From NCBI RefSeq assembly GCF_001010945.1, contig NZ_LBHB01000003.1:150311-214310 (forward strand): a DNA stretch of 64,000 nucleotides, given 5' to 3'. Made by a program: the position numbers and the translations under genes. The stretch's first letter is position 1; each line of letters begins with the position of its first letter. This document shows positions 8,840 through 19,983 of the stretch, one piece after another. The notes beneath the pieces are model-generated. The model saw nothing but the letters and a program-made list of their open reading frames with translations, searched no databases and was not told the origin of the DNA. Source of the DNA: Aurantiacibacter luteus (GTDB lineage Bacteria; Pseudomonadota; Alphaproteobacteria; Sphingomonadales; Sphingomonadaceae).

Positions 8840-8873
8840 GCTCTCCCCCCGGGGTCGCACCTCGGGGGAGAGC
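8840..8873 (+). promoter_or_regulatory. hairpin covering the ribosome-binding site of the 8877 gene
   Basis: GCTCTCCCCC (8840-8849) and GGGGGAGAGC (8864-8873) form a perfect 10-bp stem with a 14-base loop. The 3' arm is the Shine-Dalgarno region of the ATG at 8877. There is no T-run, so a classical terminator is unlikely. Folding would hide the ribosome site, pointing to translational control or coupling to the upstream PadR gene. Confidence 0.5.
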
Positions 8874-8876
8874 ATC

Positions 8877-9383
8877 ATGGACACCGCAACCCAAGCACCG
8901 GTGCGTGCAAGCGCACCCTGGCACCTCTGGCTCGTCGGCCTGCTGGCGCTGTTGTTCACGGCACTGGGCGGCTACGATTACACCATGTCGCAGCTTGGCG
9001 ACCGCGACTACATCGCGTCGGTCCTTGGCGGCACGGGCGTCGATATCGACACGGCCGTCGCCTATTTCGCCGGGTTCCCGCTGTGGATGGACATCGTCTG
9101 GGCGATCGGCGTGTGGGGTGCGGTCGCCGCTTCGGTGCTGTTGCTGCTGCGCAGCCGACTGGCCTTTCCGGTTTTTGCGGTATCGCTGGCCGCCTTCCTC
9201 GTCAGCAATATCTACGGCCTTGCCAACCCCTTGCCCGGCATGGCGAACAACGCCGCGACCTACGGCCCGGTGGCGGTGGTCTTCGTCGTGATGGTTTTCT
9301 TCACGCTCTACGCGCGCGCGATGGCGCGGCGCGGGGTCTTACGCTGTGCGACGCGCCCTGCCGCGTTCCTCGATCAGCCGTAG
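8877..9383 (+). CDS. four-helix integral membrane protein, unknown function
   Basis: 168 residues with about four hydrophobic helices (about 18-36, 62-84, 90-112, 128-148) separated by short loops. The first loop contains LGGYDYTMSQLGDRDYI and an acidic stretch, and the C-terminus is basic. I recognise no catalytic motif. It lies 59 bp after the PadR gene on the same strand, so it may be its target or operon partner. Its ribosome site is inside the hairpin at 8840-8873. The C-terminal 15 codons overlap the convergent glycosyltransferase gene. Function unknown. Confidence 0.75.
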   Translation: MDTATQAPVRASAPWHLWLVGLLALLFTALGGYDYTMSQLGDRDYIASVLGGTGVDIDTAVAYFAGFPLWMDIVWAIGVWGAVAASVLLLLRSRLAFPVFAVSLAAFLVSNIYGLANPLPGMANNAATYGPVAVVFVVMVFFTLYARAMARRGVLRCATRPAAFLDQP

Positions 9384-10502
9384 GTAGGTGTCGGCGACCA
9401 CCTTGTTGATCGCGTCCCACGCGAAATCGCGGCTGCGCAGTTCGCCCGCGCGCCCGTGCGCCTCGCGCAGGGCAGGATCGCGGATGTAGGCCGCCACCGC
9501 GTCGGCAAAGGCGCCGGCATCGCCCGGCGCGATGAGCCGCCCGGTGATACCGTCGCTCACGAGGCTGGTGCTGCCCGTCGCGCGTGCCGCCACCACCGGC
9601 AGGCCGCTCGCCATCGCTTCGAGCGTGACGTTGCCGAAGGTCTCGGTGACGCTGGGATTGAGCAGCAGGTCCATGCTCGCGACCGCGCGGGCGAGGTCGG
9701 CGCCGCTCTGGAAGCCGACGAACGCCGCCTCGGGACAGCGCTCGGCAAAGAATCCGTGCGCCGGACCCTCGCCCACCACCAGGACCTTGTGCGCAATGCC
9801 GCGCCGGCGCAGCTCGGCCATGGTTTCGGTGAAGACGTCGATGCCCTTTTCCAGCACCAGCCGGCCGAGGAAGCCCACGGCCACCTCGTCGTCGGCGATG
9901 CCGTGCTCGCGGCGCCAGGCCATGTCGCGCCTGGCAGGGTCGAAAATGGCGCGATCCACGCCGCGGGCCCAGATGCCGATGTCCTCGTGCATGCCCTGCT
10001 CGCGCAGCACGTCGGCCATGCTCTCGCTCGGCGCGACGAGCGCGTCGGTGCGGCGGTAGAAACGGCGCAGGATGGCGACGGCCCAGGGCTCGGCAAAGGC
10101 GCATCCGTAATAGCGCGGATAGGTCTCGAACCGGGTGTGGACGCTGCCCAGGATCGGCAGGCCATGGCGGCGGGCCCAGGTCACGGCGGCATGGCCCGTG
10201 GGATCGGGGCTGGAGACGTGGACGATATCCGGCCGGAAGGCCTCCAGGTCGCGGCGCACGGCAGCGTTGAAGCCCAGCGGAAAGCGGTATTCTCCGCGCC
10301 CCGGGATGGCGACACTGGGCACGCCGATCAACTCGCCCGCGGGTTCGAACGCGGGTTTGTCCACGGTCGGCGCATAGACCCTGACCGTCGCGCCCTGCCG
10401 CAGCAGGTAGTCGACCAGCCGGTTGAGCGCCTGGTTGGCCCCGTCGCGGACGTAATTGTAGTTGCCGCTGAAGAGTGCAACACGAAGGTCGGCCGGGCTC
10501 AT
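9339..10502 (-). CDS. GT4-family glycosyltransferase (MgtA-like mannosyltransferase)
   Basis: 387-residue GT-B fold enzyme. The N-terminal acceptor half opens with VALFSGNYNYVRDGA and holds the HTRFETYPRYYG region; the C-terminal nucleotide-sugar half has FLGRLVLEKGIDVF, VVGEGP and the GT4 donor-site E-x7-E-type stretch in SVTETFGNVTLEAMASGLPVV. These features match bacterial GDP-mannose-dependent alpha-mannosyltransferases, though donor and acceptor (lipid or cell-surface glycan) cannot be fixed from sequence. The ATG at 10502 is preferred over a GTG two codons upstream. It is convergent with 8877-9383 and not obviously in an operon. Confidence 0.82.
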   Translation of the reverse strand: MSPADLRVALFSGNYNYVRDGANQALNRLVDYLLRQGATVRVYAPTVDKPAFEPAGELIGVPSVAIPGRGEYRFPLGFNAAVRRDLEAFRPDIVHVSSPDPTGHAAVTWARRHGLPILGSVHTRFETYPRYYGCAFAEPWAVAILRRFYRRTDALVAPSESMADVLREQGMHEDIGIWARGVDRAIFDPARRDMAWRREHGIADDEVAVGFLGRLVLEKGIDVFTETMAELRRRGIAHKVLVVGEGPAHGFFAERCPEAAFVGFQSGADLARAVASMDLLLNPSVTETFGNVTLEAMASGLPVVAARATGSTSLVSDGITGRLIAPGDAGAFADAVAAYIRDPALREAHGRAGELRSRDFAWDAINKVVADTYLRLIEERGRARRTA

Positions 10503-10629
10503 CGACACGGCCTTAGGCGAGGCTTGGCCGCTTGGCGAGAGGCTAGCTGGAGCCTTTTTGGGCTGCGGTCACGTTGTCGTCACAACCCGGGGCGAGAATG
10601 ATCTCGTGTCCGGAAAAGTGGAGAACCCC

Positions 10630-11160
10630 ATGCCCGACTGCTCGTCACCGCGCCCGTTTCCCGTCCTTGCCTGCGCGCTGGGCCTGGTCCTGACGACCGG
10701 TTGCGACAGCCAATCCGCAGGCGATCCCGGCGAGACCGCGCCCTCTCCCGCGCCCACCGTCACCCAGACCGTCGCCGCGACACCCACCCCCACCCGCGCC
10801 GCCGATCCCGAGGTCGAGGCGGCGGGCGCGCGCGACGATGCTGAGGCGGCCGAGGGCGCCATGCAGGACACGATCCCGGCGCGCTTCCATGGCGACTGGT
10901 CGGAGGATCTCGCGCACTGCGGCCAGCCCGGCCACCAGCGCTACGACATCCGCGCGCGCGAGGTCGGCTTCTTCGAGAGCACGGGAATCGTGCAGGACGT
11001 GCGGGTCAACGGCGACTACGCCGCCGCCACCCTCAGCGAGCAGTACGGCGATGCGCCGCCAGCGGTCTACGTGTTCTACATGGCCATCGAGGGCCCGAAC
11101 ACGATGCGCATCCGCTACGACGACAACCCGCGCTTTCGCATCTATCGCTGTCCGAACTGA
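10630..11160 (+). CDS. putative lipoprotein
   Basis: 176 residues. The signal peptide ends in a lipobox (LTTGC, Cys near 25), followed by a low-complexity Pro/Thr/Ala linker (TVTQTVAATPTPTRAADP) that would hold the globular part away from the membrane. The C-terminal 90 residues begin IPARFHGDWSEDLAHCG, with two further cysteines (CG and the final RCPN) that could form a disulfide. It resembles uncharacterised sphingomonad lipoproteins; no function is known. The gene stands alone between divergent and convergent neighbours. Confidence 0.75.
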   Translation: MPDCSSPRPFPVLACALGLVLTTGCDSQSAGDPGETAPSPAPTVTQTVAATPTPTRAADPEVEAAGARDDAEAAEGAMQDTIPARFHGDWSEDLAHCGQPGHQRYDIRAREVGFFESTGIVQDVRVNGDYAAATLSEQYGDAPPAVYVFYMAIEGPNTMRIRYDDNPRFRIYRCPN

Positions 11161-11163
11161 CGC

Positions 11164-13005
<1,842 letters not shown>

Positions 13006-13220
13006 GATCTGGTTTCCTGCAAAAAGCGCTGGTTCGCCTCGGGTGCGCGAAATGCTGCACCTGCGAATTCGCGCGCCCCTAGCCGAGAGCGGCGCGAGGG
13101 GCAAGCACGGGCAGGTCCCGGAGACCGTCGCCAACGAACCTCACCATTACGTCAGATGTCTTCCTGTTGCGCTAATGATACACCTGTATCGCCGCGAGAT
13201 AGGCGATTCATGTCCCGATT

Positions 13221-13234
13221 GTGCAAGGTTGCAC
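13221..13234. promoter_or_regulatory. palindrome upstream of the TonB receptor gene
   Basis: GTGCAAGGTTGCAC consists of two perfect 6-base arms around a GG centre, about 100 bp upstream of the receptor start and in the typA-receptor intergenic region. Size and symmetry suit a dimeric repressor operator. No regulator gene is adjacent, so the binder is unknown. Confidence 0.35.
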
Positions 13235-13335
13235 CGCTTTGTATTGTCTGGGCTACCTAGACAGGTCGCTCGCGTGCGGACCGATCGCCGAAAACGGTGG
13301 CAGGGTCGGCATGAGGGGGAGAGATGGAGATTTCT

Positions 13336-16080
13336 ATGAAGACTGTGTTCGCCGGCACCGCCGGCATTTCGCGCAAGTTCCTGTGCGGCGTCGCCGCTGC
13401 CGCGCTGCTCGCGCCCGCCGCCGCCTTCGCCCAGAGCGAGGCCGAGACCGGCCAAGACATGTACCCCGAGGAAGACGGGGAGGAATTCAGCCAAGGCAAC
13501 CAGATCATCGTCACCGCGACCAAGCGCGAAGCGACCCTGCAGGAAATTCCCGTCGCCGTCTCCGTGACCGGCGCCGAGGTGCTCGAGCGCGACCAGATCC
13601 GCGACATCCGCGACCTGCAGACGGTGGTGCCCTCGCTCAGCGTCGGCCAGCGCCAGTCCTCGGCCAACACCGGCTTCTTCATCCGCGGCTTCGGCAACGG
13701 CGCCAACAACGCCGGTATCGAACCCTCGGTCGGCGTGTTCATCGATGGCGTCTATCGCAGCCGCACCGCCTCCTCTATCTCCGACCTTCCCAACGTCACC
13801 CGCATCGAGGTGCTGCGCGGCCCGCAGTCGACCCTGTTCGGCAAGAACGCCAGCGCCGGCGTCATCTCGGTCGTCACCGAAGAGCCGCAGTTCGACTGGG
13901 GCGGCTCGGCCGAGCTCACCTACGGCAACTACGACGCGCTGCTCGGCCGCCTTTACGTCACCGGCCCGCTGTCCGACAGCGTGGCGGTCAGCGTTGCCGG
14001 CGGCTTCAACGAGCGCGACGGCTTCTTCGAGGACCTGGGCACCGGCAACCGTTCCAACGACCGCGACCGATGGTTCCTGCGCGGCCAGGCGCTGATCGAT
14101 CCCGGCAACGACTGGACGCTGCGCGTGATCGCCGACGTCGACGACATCGACGAGATCTGCTGCGGCGTGGTCAACGTGCAGAACGGCCCCTCGACCCCGG
14201 TGATCCGTGCCCTGGGCGGCAACGTGACCAACCCGGCCGATCCCTTCGCCGACGTCATCTATTCGAACTTCGATTCGACCAACGACATCCGCAACCACGG
14301 CATCTCGGGGCAGTTCGACTGGGATCTGAGCGATGACTTCACCTTCACCTCGATCACCGCCAGCCGCACTACCGAGAGCGTGACGGTGCAGGATTCGGAC
14401 TTCTCCAGCGCCGACCTGATCTACCCGAACTCGCAGGATCTCAGGATCGACACCTTTACGCAGGAATTCCGCGTGGCCGGCTCGATCGGCGATCGTCTCG
14501 ACGTGCTGCTGGGCGCCTTTTACCTGAATGAGGACGTCGACCAGTCGAACCAGCTGCTCTACGGCGCGGACTTCCGCAACTACGCCAACCTCCTGGTGGC
14601 GGGCCTGTCGAGCAACGCGTTCTCGATCTTCGCCTCCCCGCTGACGCCGGGCGCGACGCCGCTCGAGGCCGTCTTCAGCCAGGCCTTCGGCACGAACTTC
14701 AACGGTCGCTTCTTCACCCAGGGGTCGGGCTTCACCGAAAGCTACACGCTGGATTCGGAGAGCTACTCGCTGTTCGGCCAGGTCGACTTCGAGATCTTCG
14801 ACGGCCTCGTGCTGACGCTGGGCGGCAACTACACCGACGACAGCAAGACCTTCACCCAGAACGCCGTCTCGACCGACGTGTTCTCGGCCATCAACTTCGA
14901 TGCGCCGCAGCTCGCGCCGTTTCGCGGACAGGTGCTGGGCCAAGGCTTCGTGTCGCAGGCCGTCGGCCAGCGCCTCGGCCTGAACCGCGGCGCGACCGCG
15001 GCGGAGGTCGCCGCCTTTGCCGGTTCGAGCCCGACCAACTTCCAGGTCTTCCAGGCCATCCAGGTGCAGGCGGGCCAGTTTGCCGCGGCCAACGTCAACA
15101 ACCCGCTGGCGAACCCGCTCAATCCGCTGCGCGCGCTGCAGTTCCTGCCGCCGTTCGTGAACGTGCCCAACGCCGTCGAGGACGGCCGCACCAACGACGA
15201 CAACTTCAGCTACACCGCACGCCTGTCGTACGACGTCACGCCCGACGTGAACGTTTATGCAAGCTACGCGACCGGCTTCAAGGCGAGCTCGATCAACCTG
15301 TCGCGCGATGCCCGTCCCACGACGGCGGACCGCGCGGCGCTGATCCAGCGCGGCCTCGGCGTGGCCAACCTGTCCGCCGGTTCGCGTTTCGCGGGCCCGG
15401 AGGAATCGCGGGTGATGGAACTGGGCGTGAAGACCAACTTCGACTGGGCCTCGATCAACCTCACGGTGTTCGACCAGGAGATCGAGGGCTTCCAGTCCAA
15501 CATCTTCACCGGCTCGGGCTTCGTGCTCGCCAACGCGGGCGCCCAGAGCACGCGCGGGGTCGAGCTGGAGACCCTGTGGTATCCGACCGAAGGGTTCACC
15601 ATCAACTTCGCCGCGACCTATCTCGACCCGGTGTTCGACAGCTTCACGCAGTCGGCGGTGGGCGACATCTCGGGCCAGCGTCCGGCGGGCATCCCCGAAT
15701 GGACGGTGATCGCGGGTGCGCAGTACGAGTTCGACCTCGGCAACGCCCTGCTGGTGCCGCGCGTCAACTACCTGTGGCAGAGCGAAACGCAGCTGGTCGA
15801 AGGCCTGCCCGACTTCCTGGTGCGCGCGCCTGACGGGACGATTCTGGATGCGACGGCGGCGATCGCTGCTGCCGCACCGTTCTCGCGCGAAGTGAACGAC
15901 CTGACGGCCTCGCTGACCTACGAGCACGATGCCGGCTTCTCACTGTCGGTGTGGGGCCGCAACCTGCTCGACGACCGGAACCTGGGCACGATCTTCCCCA
16001 GCCCGGCCCAGCCGCGCAGCGTCTCCGGCTACCCGAACGATCCGCGCACCTATGGCGTGACCGGTCGCTTCCGCTGGTAA
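13336..16080 (+). CDS. TonB-dependent outer-membrane receptor
   Basis: 914 residues. A signal peptide (alanine-rich, ending AAFAQ) precedes an acidic spacer, then a plug domain starting at [20 protein letters not shown], close to the TonB-box position. Further plug motifs are [21 protein letters not shown] and [20 protein letters not shown] long beta-barrel follows, ending in GVTGRFRW with a terminal aromatic residue, as required for barrel insertion. The type is common in sphingomonads for uptake of oligosaccharides, aromatics or siderophores; the ligand cannot be told. ATG 13324 is an alternative start, but 13336 has a better-spaced GGAG. A terminator follows at 16121. Confidence 0.92.
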   Translation: MKTVFAGTAGISRKFLCGVAAAALLAPAAAFAQSEAETGQDMYPEEDGEEFSQGNQIIVTATKREATLQEIPVAVSVTGAEVLERDQIRDIRDLQTVVPSLSVGQRQSSANTGFFIRGFGNGANNAGIEPSVGVFIDGVYRSRTASSISDLPNVTRIEVLRGPQSTLFGKNASAGVISVVTEEPQFDWGGSAELTYGNYDALLGRLYVTGPLSDSVAVSVAGGFNERDGFFEDLGTGNRSNDRDRWFLRGQALIDPGNDWTLRVIADVDDIDEICCGVVNVQNGPSTPVIRALGGNVTNPADPFADVIYSNFDSTNDIRNHGISGQFDWDLSDDFTFTSITASRTTESVTVQDSDFSSADLIYPNSQDLRIDTFTQEFRVAGSIGDRLDVLLGAFYLNEDVDQSNQLLYGADFRNYANLLVAGLSSNAFSIFASPLTPGATPLEAVFSQAFGTNFNGRFFTQGSGFTESYTLDSESYSLFGQVDFEIFDGLVLTLGGNYTDDSKTFTQNAVSTDVFSAINFDAPQLAPFRGQVLGQGFVSQAVGQRLGLNRGATAAEVAAFAGSSPTNFQVFQAIQVQAGQFAAANVNNPLANPLNPLRALQFLPPFVNVPNAVEDGRTNDDNFSYTARLSYDVTPDVNVYASYATGFKASSINLSRDARPTTADRAALIQRGLGVANLSAGSRFAGPEESRVMELGVKTNFDWASINLTVFDQEIEGFQSNIFTGSGFVLANAGAQSTRGVELETLWYPTEGFTINFAATYLDPVFDSFTQSAVGDISGQRPAGIPEWTVIAGAQYEFDLGNALLVPRVNYLWQSETQLVEGLPDFLVRAPDGTILDATAAIAAAAPFSREVNDLTASLTYEHDAGFSLSVWGRNLLDDRNLGTIFPSPAQPRSVSGYPNDPRTYGVTGRFRW

Positions 16081-16120
16081 CACATCCCTTGGACGGGAGC
16101 CGCCATCGGCGGTGGGAAAA

Positions 16121-16143
16121 GGGGGCTTGCGGGCCCCCTTTTT
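16121..16143 (+). terminator. rho-independent terminator after the TonB receptor
   Basis: GGGGGC and GCCCCC form a short GC stem with a TTGCGG-type loop, followed by TTTTT. It lies 40 bp after the receptor stop. A near-identical element recurs at 16717-16741 after the next gene. Confidence 0.8.
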
Positions 16144-16221
16144 CTTGCGTGTGGCGGACGATTATGGTGCTCTGCCCGCCTTGAATCCAACAGGGACAAG
16201 AGGGGACAATCACGAACGCCT

Positions 16222-16689
16222 TACGCCGGTTTCTGGATACGCACGGGTGCGTACATCATCGATTCCATCATTCTCTACATCGTCCAGATGGTCATCGCGG
16301 GCGTGTTCGGCTTGGGTGCCGGTGCCACGACAGCACTCGATCCCGCCGCGCAGGAAGCCGTCCTTACCGGAGGCGGCGGACTGCTGATCCTGCTGATGAT
16401 CGTCATCGGCGTGGCCTACTTCGCCGTCATGGAGAGCGGGCCGTGGCAGGCCACGCTGGGCAAAAAGGCGCTCGGCCTGATCGTCACCGATCTCAACGGC
16501 AACCGCATCTCGCTGGCGCGCGCGATCGGCCGCTATTTCGGCAAGTTCCTGTCGAGCATCATCCTGCTCATCGGTTTCATCATGGTGGCCTTCACCGAGA
16601 AGAAGCAAGGCCTGCACGACATGCTCGCCAGCACGCTGGTGGTGAAGGGGCAACCGGGCCAGTTCGCGTCGCGGGGCGTGTTCGAGTAA
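16222..16689 (+). CDS. RDD-family membrane protein, 5' end unresolved
   Basis: RDD-type small membrane protein with three predicted helices. The frame reads YAGFWIRTGAYIIDSIILYIV from 16222, the usual RDD opening with its conserved Arg and Asp. It continues through helices near QMVIAGVFGLG and LLILLMIVIGV, the GPWQATLGKKALGL motif, and a last hydrophobic stretch before the QGLHDMLA segment. The first standard start codon in this frame is ATG 16288, which would cut off the first helix, and none exists upstream. A different frame just upstream reads NHERL, so a frameshift near 16221, a rare start codon or a sequence error is possible. Start given is the first convincing codon. Confidence 0.65.
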   Translation, partial: YAGFWIRTGAYIIDSIILYIVQMVIAGVFGLGAGATTALDPAAQEAVLTGGGGLLILLMIVIGVAYFAVMESGPWQATLGKKALGLIVTDLNGNRISLARAIGRYFGKFLSSIILLIGFIMVAFTEKKQGLHDMLASTLVVKGQPGQFASRGVFE

Positions 16690-16716
16690 GGCCGCGGCCT
16701 CCTCGCACAGACGGGG

Positions 16717-16741
16717 AAGGGGGTCTGCGGGCCCCCTTTTT
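16717..16741 (+). terminator. rho-independent terminator after the RDD gene
   Basis: AAGGGGG pairs with CCCCCTT around TCTGCGG, followed by a T-run. It separates the RDD gene from the convergent ABC permease gene (stop at 16751) and shares its 3' half with the terminator at 16121. Confidence 0.75.
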
Positions 16742-16750
16742 CGTGATCGG

Positions 16751-19261
16751 TCAGAGCGAGCGCAGGCTTTGCGCAGGGCGGGCGCGCAGCAGCGGGAGCG
16801 AGGCCGCGAGGGCGAAGCCCAGCACCAGCACGAGGCCACCGCCGAGCACCGCCAGCACCTCGCCCCAGTCGGGCAGCCAGTCGAACTCGAACAATTGGAC
16901 CACGATCAGCCAGGCAAGCCCGCTGCCCAGCGCCAGCGCGACGCCCGCCAGCACCGCGGCCAGCAGGCCGAACTCGGCGAATTGCAGCGCGAGAAGCTGC
17001 CCCCGGCTCGCGCCCAGCACCCGCAGCACCACGGTATCGTAGGTGCGCGCCGCGCGCGCCGCGGCGATGGCGCCCAGCAGCACGGCGATTCCCGCCAGCA
17101 CCGCCACCGATGCGGCGGCGAGGATGGCGAGGCTCACCTGGTCGAGGATGGCGCGCGCCTCGGTCAGCAAGGGGCCGACCTCGATCACGCTCGACGAGGG
17201 GAAGGCGCGCACCAGGTCGCGCAGCAGGCCGCCCGCCTCGGTGCCGTCCGGCAGGCTGACCGTGGCCGCCAGGTTGTGCGGCGTGTCGGCAAAGGTGCTG
17301 GGCGTGAAGACGTAGACGTTGTTGAAGCCCAGGCTTTCCCAGTCGATGCGCCGGAAGCTGGCGACCCGCGCGCTCTTCTGCACGCCGAGAATGGAAATCG
17401 TGATGACGTCGCCGATCTGCATTCCCGCCGCCTCGGCAAGCTCGGCATCGACCGAGACGAGCGGCGGCCCGGCATAGTCCGACGGCCACCATTCGCCCTC
17501 GGTCACGGTGTTGCCGCCCGGCAATTCGGCCGCGTAGGTCAACCCGCGCTCTCCGCCCAGCCCCCATGCGCCCTCGGGCAGCTCCTCGAGATCGGCCACT
17601 ACCACGGGCGCATCGGCGGGGCCGTAGGAGACGATCGATCCGCGCAGGGTCGGAACCGTCTCGATCGCGGCGCCGGGGGCACGGGCGCTCACCAGCGTAT
17701 CGAACTGCGTGAGGCCGTCGCGCGGTACGTCGAGCACGAAGTAGGCGGGGGCGCGGTCCGGAACGGTGCGCTGGATATTGGCATCGAGCGAGCTCTGCAC
17801 CGCCGCCAGCAGCACGAAGGCGCTGAGCCCGAAGCCGAGCGCGGTCACCAGCGCACCGGTGTGCGCGCCGGGGCGGTGAAGGTTGGCGAGCGCGGCGCGC
17901 GCGATGGGATTGGCGGGACGCGGCAGGCGGGCGGCGGCAGTGCGGATGCCCTTGCCGACCAGTGCCAGCAGGCCGAGCACCACGGCGGCCCCGGCGAGGA
18001 ACCCGGCGGAAAGCAGCGGCTGGTCCGACGCAGCGACCGCCAGTAACACGATGCCGGCAATGCCCAGCAGGACGGGCCTCGCCGCACCGCGCCAGCGCCG
18101 GGAGAGCGGCGACACGCGCTCGCGCATCAGCGCCATCGCCGGGAACACCCGCGCACGCGCCAGCGGCGGGGCGGCGAAGACCAGCGCGACCAGCAGTCCG
18201 AAGGCGAGCGCGCGCAGCAGCGCCAGGGGCGCGACGGCGATGTCCGTGCTCACCGGCAGCAGCGAGCCCAATGCGGAGGCCAGCAGCGGCGTGACCAGCA
18301 CGCCCGCGAACAGCCCGGCGAGCGAGCCCGCCAGCGCCGCCGCGCCGATCTCCAGCGCATAGATGCGGGCGATGTCGCGCGACGTGGCGCCGAGGATCTT
18401 CAGCGTCGCGATGGAATTGCGCCGCGCCTCGAGATAGGAATTCACGCCCCCGCCGATACCGATGCCCGCGATCACCAGCGCGGCGAGGCCCACCAGCGTC
18501 AGGAATTCGCCCATGCGGCCGACGAACCGTTCCGCGCCCGGCGAGGCGACGGCGGCGGTGCGGATGTCGAAGGGCTGGCCGGGGAAGGCCTCCTCGAGCG
18601 CTTCCGACACTTGCTCCGGGTCGTCGCCGCCGGAGAATGCGACGCGGGTCTTCGTCTGGAACATGGCGCCGGGCAGGGTGAGGCTGGCCTGTTCGGGCAG
18701 GTCGTAGGGGACGATGATCGTCTGCCCGAGCGCAAAGCCTTCGGAGAGGCGATCCGGCTCCTCGGCGATAATGCCGGCGACGCGCAGGGTGGCGGTGCCC
18801 AGCGTGAAGCTGTCGCCCACGCCGATGCCGAGACGCTCCGCCGCGCCCTTCGCCAGCCAGGCCGAACTGGCGGGCGGCGCGCCGGCGGAGCGTCCGTCCT
18901 CCAGTCGCAGGGTGCCGTACATCGGGTATTGCGCGTCGACCGCCTTCAGCTCGACCGGCACGGCGGCATCGTCGGTCGCGGCCATCGCCTGCAGCCGGTA
19001 TCCGCGCGACAGCGTGCCGTAGCGCGCAAGCCACGCCTCCTCCTCCGCCGTCATCCCGCGCTGCCACAGCTCGACTTCGAGATCGCCGCCCAGGATGGCC
19101 TGCCCCTGGCCTTCCAGTTCGTCCTCGATGGCGGAAGTCAGGCTGCCGATCGCCGCCAGCGCGCCCACGCCGAGGAACAGGCAGACGAGCAGCAGCCTGA
19201 GGCCGCGAAACCCGCTGGCGAGGTCGCGCCGCGCGATGGTCGAGGCGCGCGCCCAGCTCAC
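16751..19261 (-). CDS. FtsX-like ABC transporter permease (YbbP type)
   Basis: 836-residue permease with the double FtsX architecture. There is one N-terminal helix (LLLVCLFLGVGALAAIG), a large periplasmic domain, a first block of three helices (VGLAALVIAGIGIGGGVNSYLEARR), extra central helices, a second periplasmic domain, and a C-terminal FtsX block ending in PAQSLRSL. Proteins of this YbbP class work with a YbbA ATPase and are thought to move lipids or other hydrophobic substrates out of the inner membrane. The start is GTG 19261, overlapping the ATPase stop (GTGA). The trio with tesA matches the tesA-ybbA-ybbP cluster of enterobacteria. Confidence 0.88.
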   Translation of the reverse strand: MSWARASTIARRDLASGFRGLRLLLVCLFLGVGALAAIGSLTSAIEDELEGQGQAILGGDLEVELWQRGMTAEEEAWLARYGTLSRGYRLQAMAATDDAAVPVELKAVDAQYPMYGTLRLEDGRSAGAPPASSAWLAKGAAERLGIGVGDSFTLGTATLRVAGIIAEEPDRLSEGFALGQTIIVPYDLPEQASLTLPGAMFQTKTRVAFSGGDDPEQVSEALEEAFPGQPFDIRTAAVASPGAERFVGRMGEFLTLVGLAALVIAGIGIGGGVNSYLEARRNSIATLKILGATSRDIARIYALEIGAAALAGSLAGLFAGVLVTPLLASALGSLLPVSTDIAVAPLALLRALAFGLLVALVFAAPPLARARVFPAMALMRERVSPLSRRWRGAARPVLLGIAGIVLLAVAASDQPLLSAGFLAGAAVVLGLLALVGKGIRTAAARLPRPANPIARAALANLHRPGAHTGALVTALGFGLSAFVLLAAVQSSLDANIQRTVPDRAPAYFVLDVPRDGLTQFDTLVSARAPGAAIETVPTLRGSIVSYGPADAPVVVADLEELPEGAWGLGGERGLTYAAELPGGNTVTEGEWWPSDYAGPPLVSVDAELAEAAGMQIGDVITISILGVQKSARVASFRRIDWESLGFNNVYVFTPSTFADTPHNLAATVSLPDGTEAGGLLRDLVRAFPSSSVIEVGPLLTEARAILDQVSLAILAAASVAVLAGIAVLLGAIAAARAARTYDTVVLRVLGASRGQLLALQFAEFGLLAAVLAGVALALGSGLAWLIVVQLFEFDWLPDWGEVLAVLGGGLVLVLGFALAASLPLLRARPAQSLRSL

Positions 19262-19956
19262 CTGGCGGTGTCGCTGGCGATGCGCCCGTCGGCCAGCGTG
19301 ACCACCCGGTCGCAGCGTTCGGCGAGGGCAGGGTCGTGGGTGATGATGACGAGCGTCGCGGCGGTCTCCTCGCGGCGGCGGAAAAGCACCTCGACCACGC
19401 TCTCGCCGGTGGCGGCATCGAGGTTGCCGGTGGGCTCGTCGGCGAAGATCAGCGGCGGGCGGGGCGCGATGGCGCGGGCGATGGCGACGCGCTGCTGCTC
19501 GCCGCCGGAAAGCTGCGCGGGATAGTGGGTCGTGCGATGGCCTAGTCCGACGGCCTCCAGTTCGGCCACGGCGCGCTCCCACGCAGCCTGGGTGCCCGCC
19601 AGCTCCATCGGCGTGGCGACGTTCTCGGCGGCGGTCATGGTCGGCAGCAGGTGGAACGCCTGCAACACGATGCCGATGCGCCCGCGCCGGGCCAGTGCCA
19701 GCGCGTCCTCGCCCAGCGCGGTGAAATCCTCGCCCGCCACGCTCAGCGCGCCCGCCGTGGCGCGTTCGAGACCGGACAGCACCGCCATCAGCGAGCTCTT
19801 GCCGCTGCCCGACGGGCCGAGCAGCGCCAGCGTTTCGCCCGCCGCTACGTCAAGATCGATGCCGCGCAGGATTTCCACCGCGGCCTCTCCCTCGCCAAGC
19901 GTCAGGCGCAGGTCTCGGGCAGAAATGACGGGCGAATGCTGCGGGGGACTTGTCAC
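19258..19956 (-). CDS. ABC transporter ATP-binding protein (YbbA type)
   Basis: 232-residue LolD/MacB-like ATPase with Walker A GPSGSGKSS near 48, Q-loop VLQAFHLLPTMTAAENV, signature LSGGEQQR near 149, Walker B LIFADEPTGNLD, and switch histidine ITHD. It powers the FtsX-type permease encoded immediately downstream (stop/start overlap GTGA). It is divergent from tesA with only a 27-bp gap, so promoters must overlap. In E. coli the equivalent YbbA-YbbP pair also lies beside tesA, supporting a shared role with the esterase. Confidence 0.92.
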   Translation of the reverse strand: MTSPPQHSPVISARDLRLTLGEGEAAVEILRGIDLDVAAGETLALLGPSGSGKSSLMAVLSGLERATAGALSVAGEDFTALGEDALALARRGRIGIVLQAFHLLPTMTAAENVATPMELAGTQAAWERAVAELEAVGLGHRTTHYPAQLSGGEQQRVAIARAIAPRPPLIFADEPTGNLDAATGESVVEVLFRRREETAATLVIITHDPALAERCDRVVTLADGRIASDTAR

Positions 19957-19983
19957 GCCGAGCGGATGGCATAGCTAGTCCGC

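Noticed and set aside
13147..15927. Very long open frame on the minus strand opposite the TonB receptor
   Set aside because: It mirrors the receptor's codon phase in GC-rich DNA and has no domain or ribosome site; the plus-strand receptor is unequivocal.
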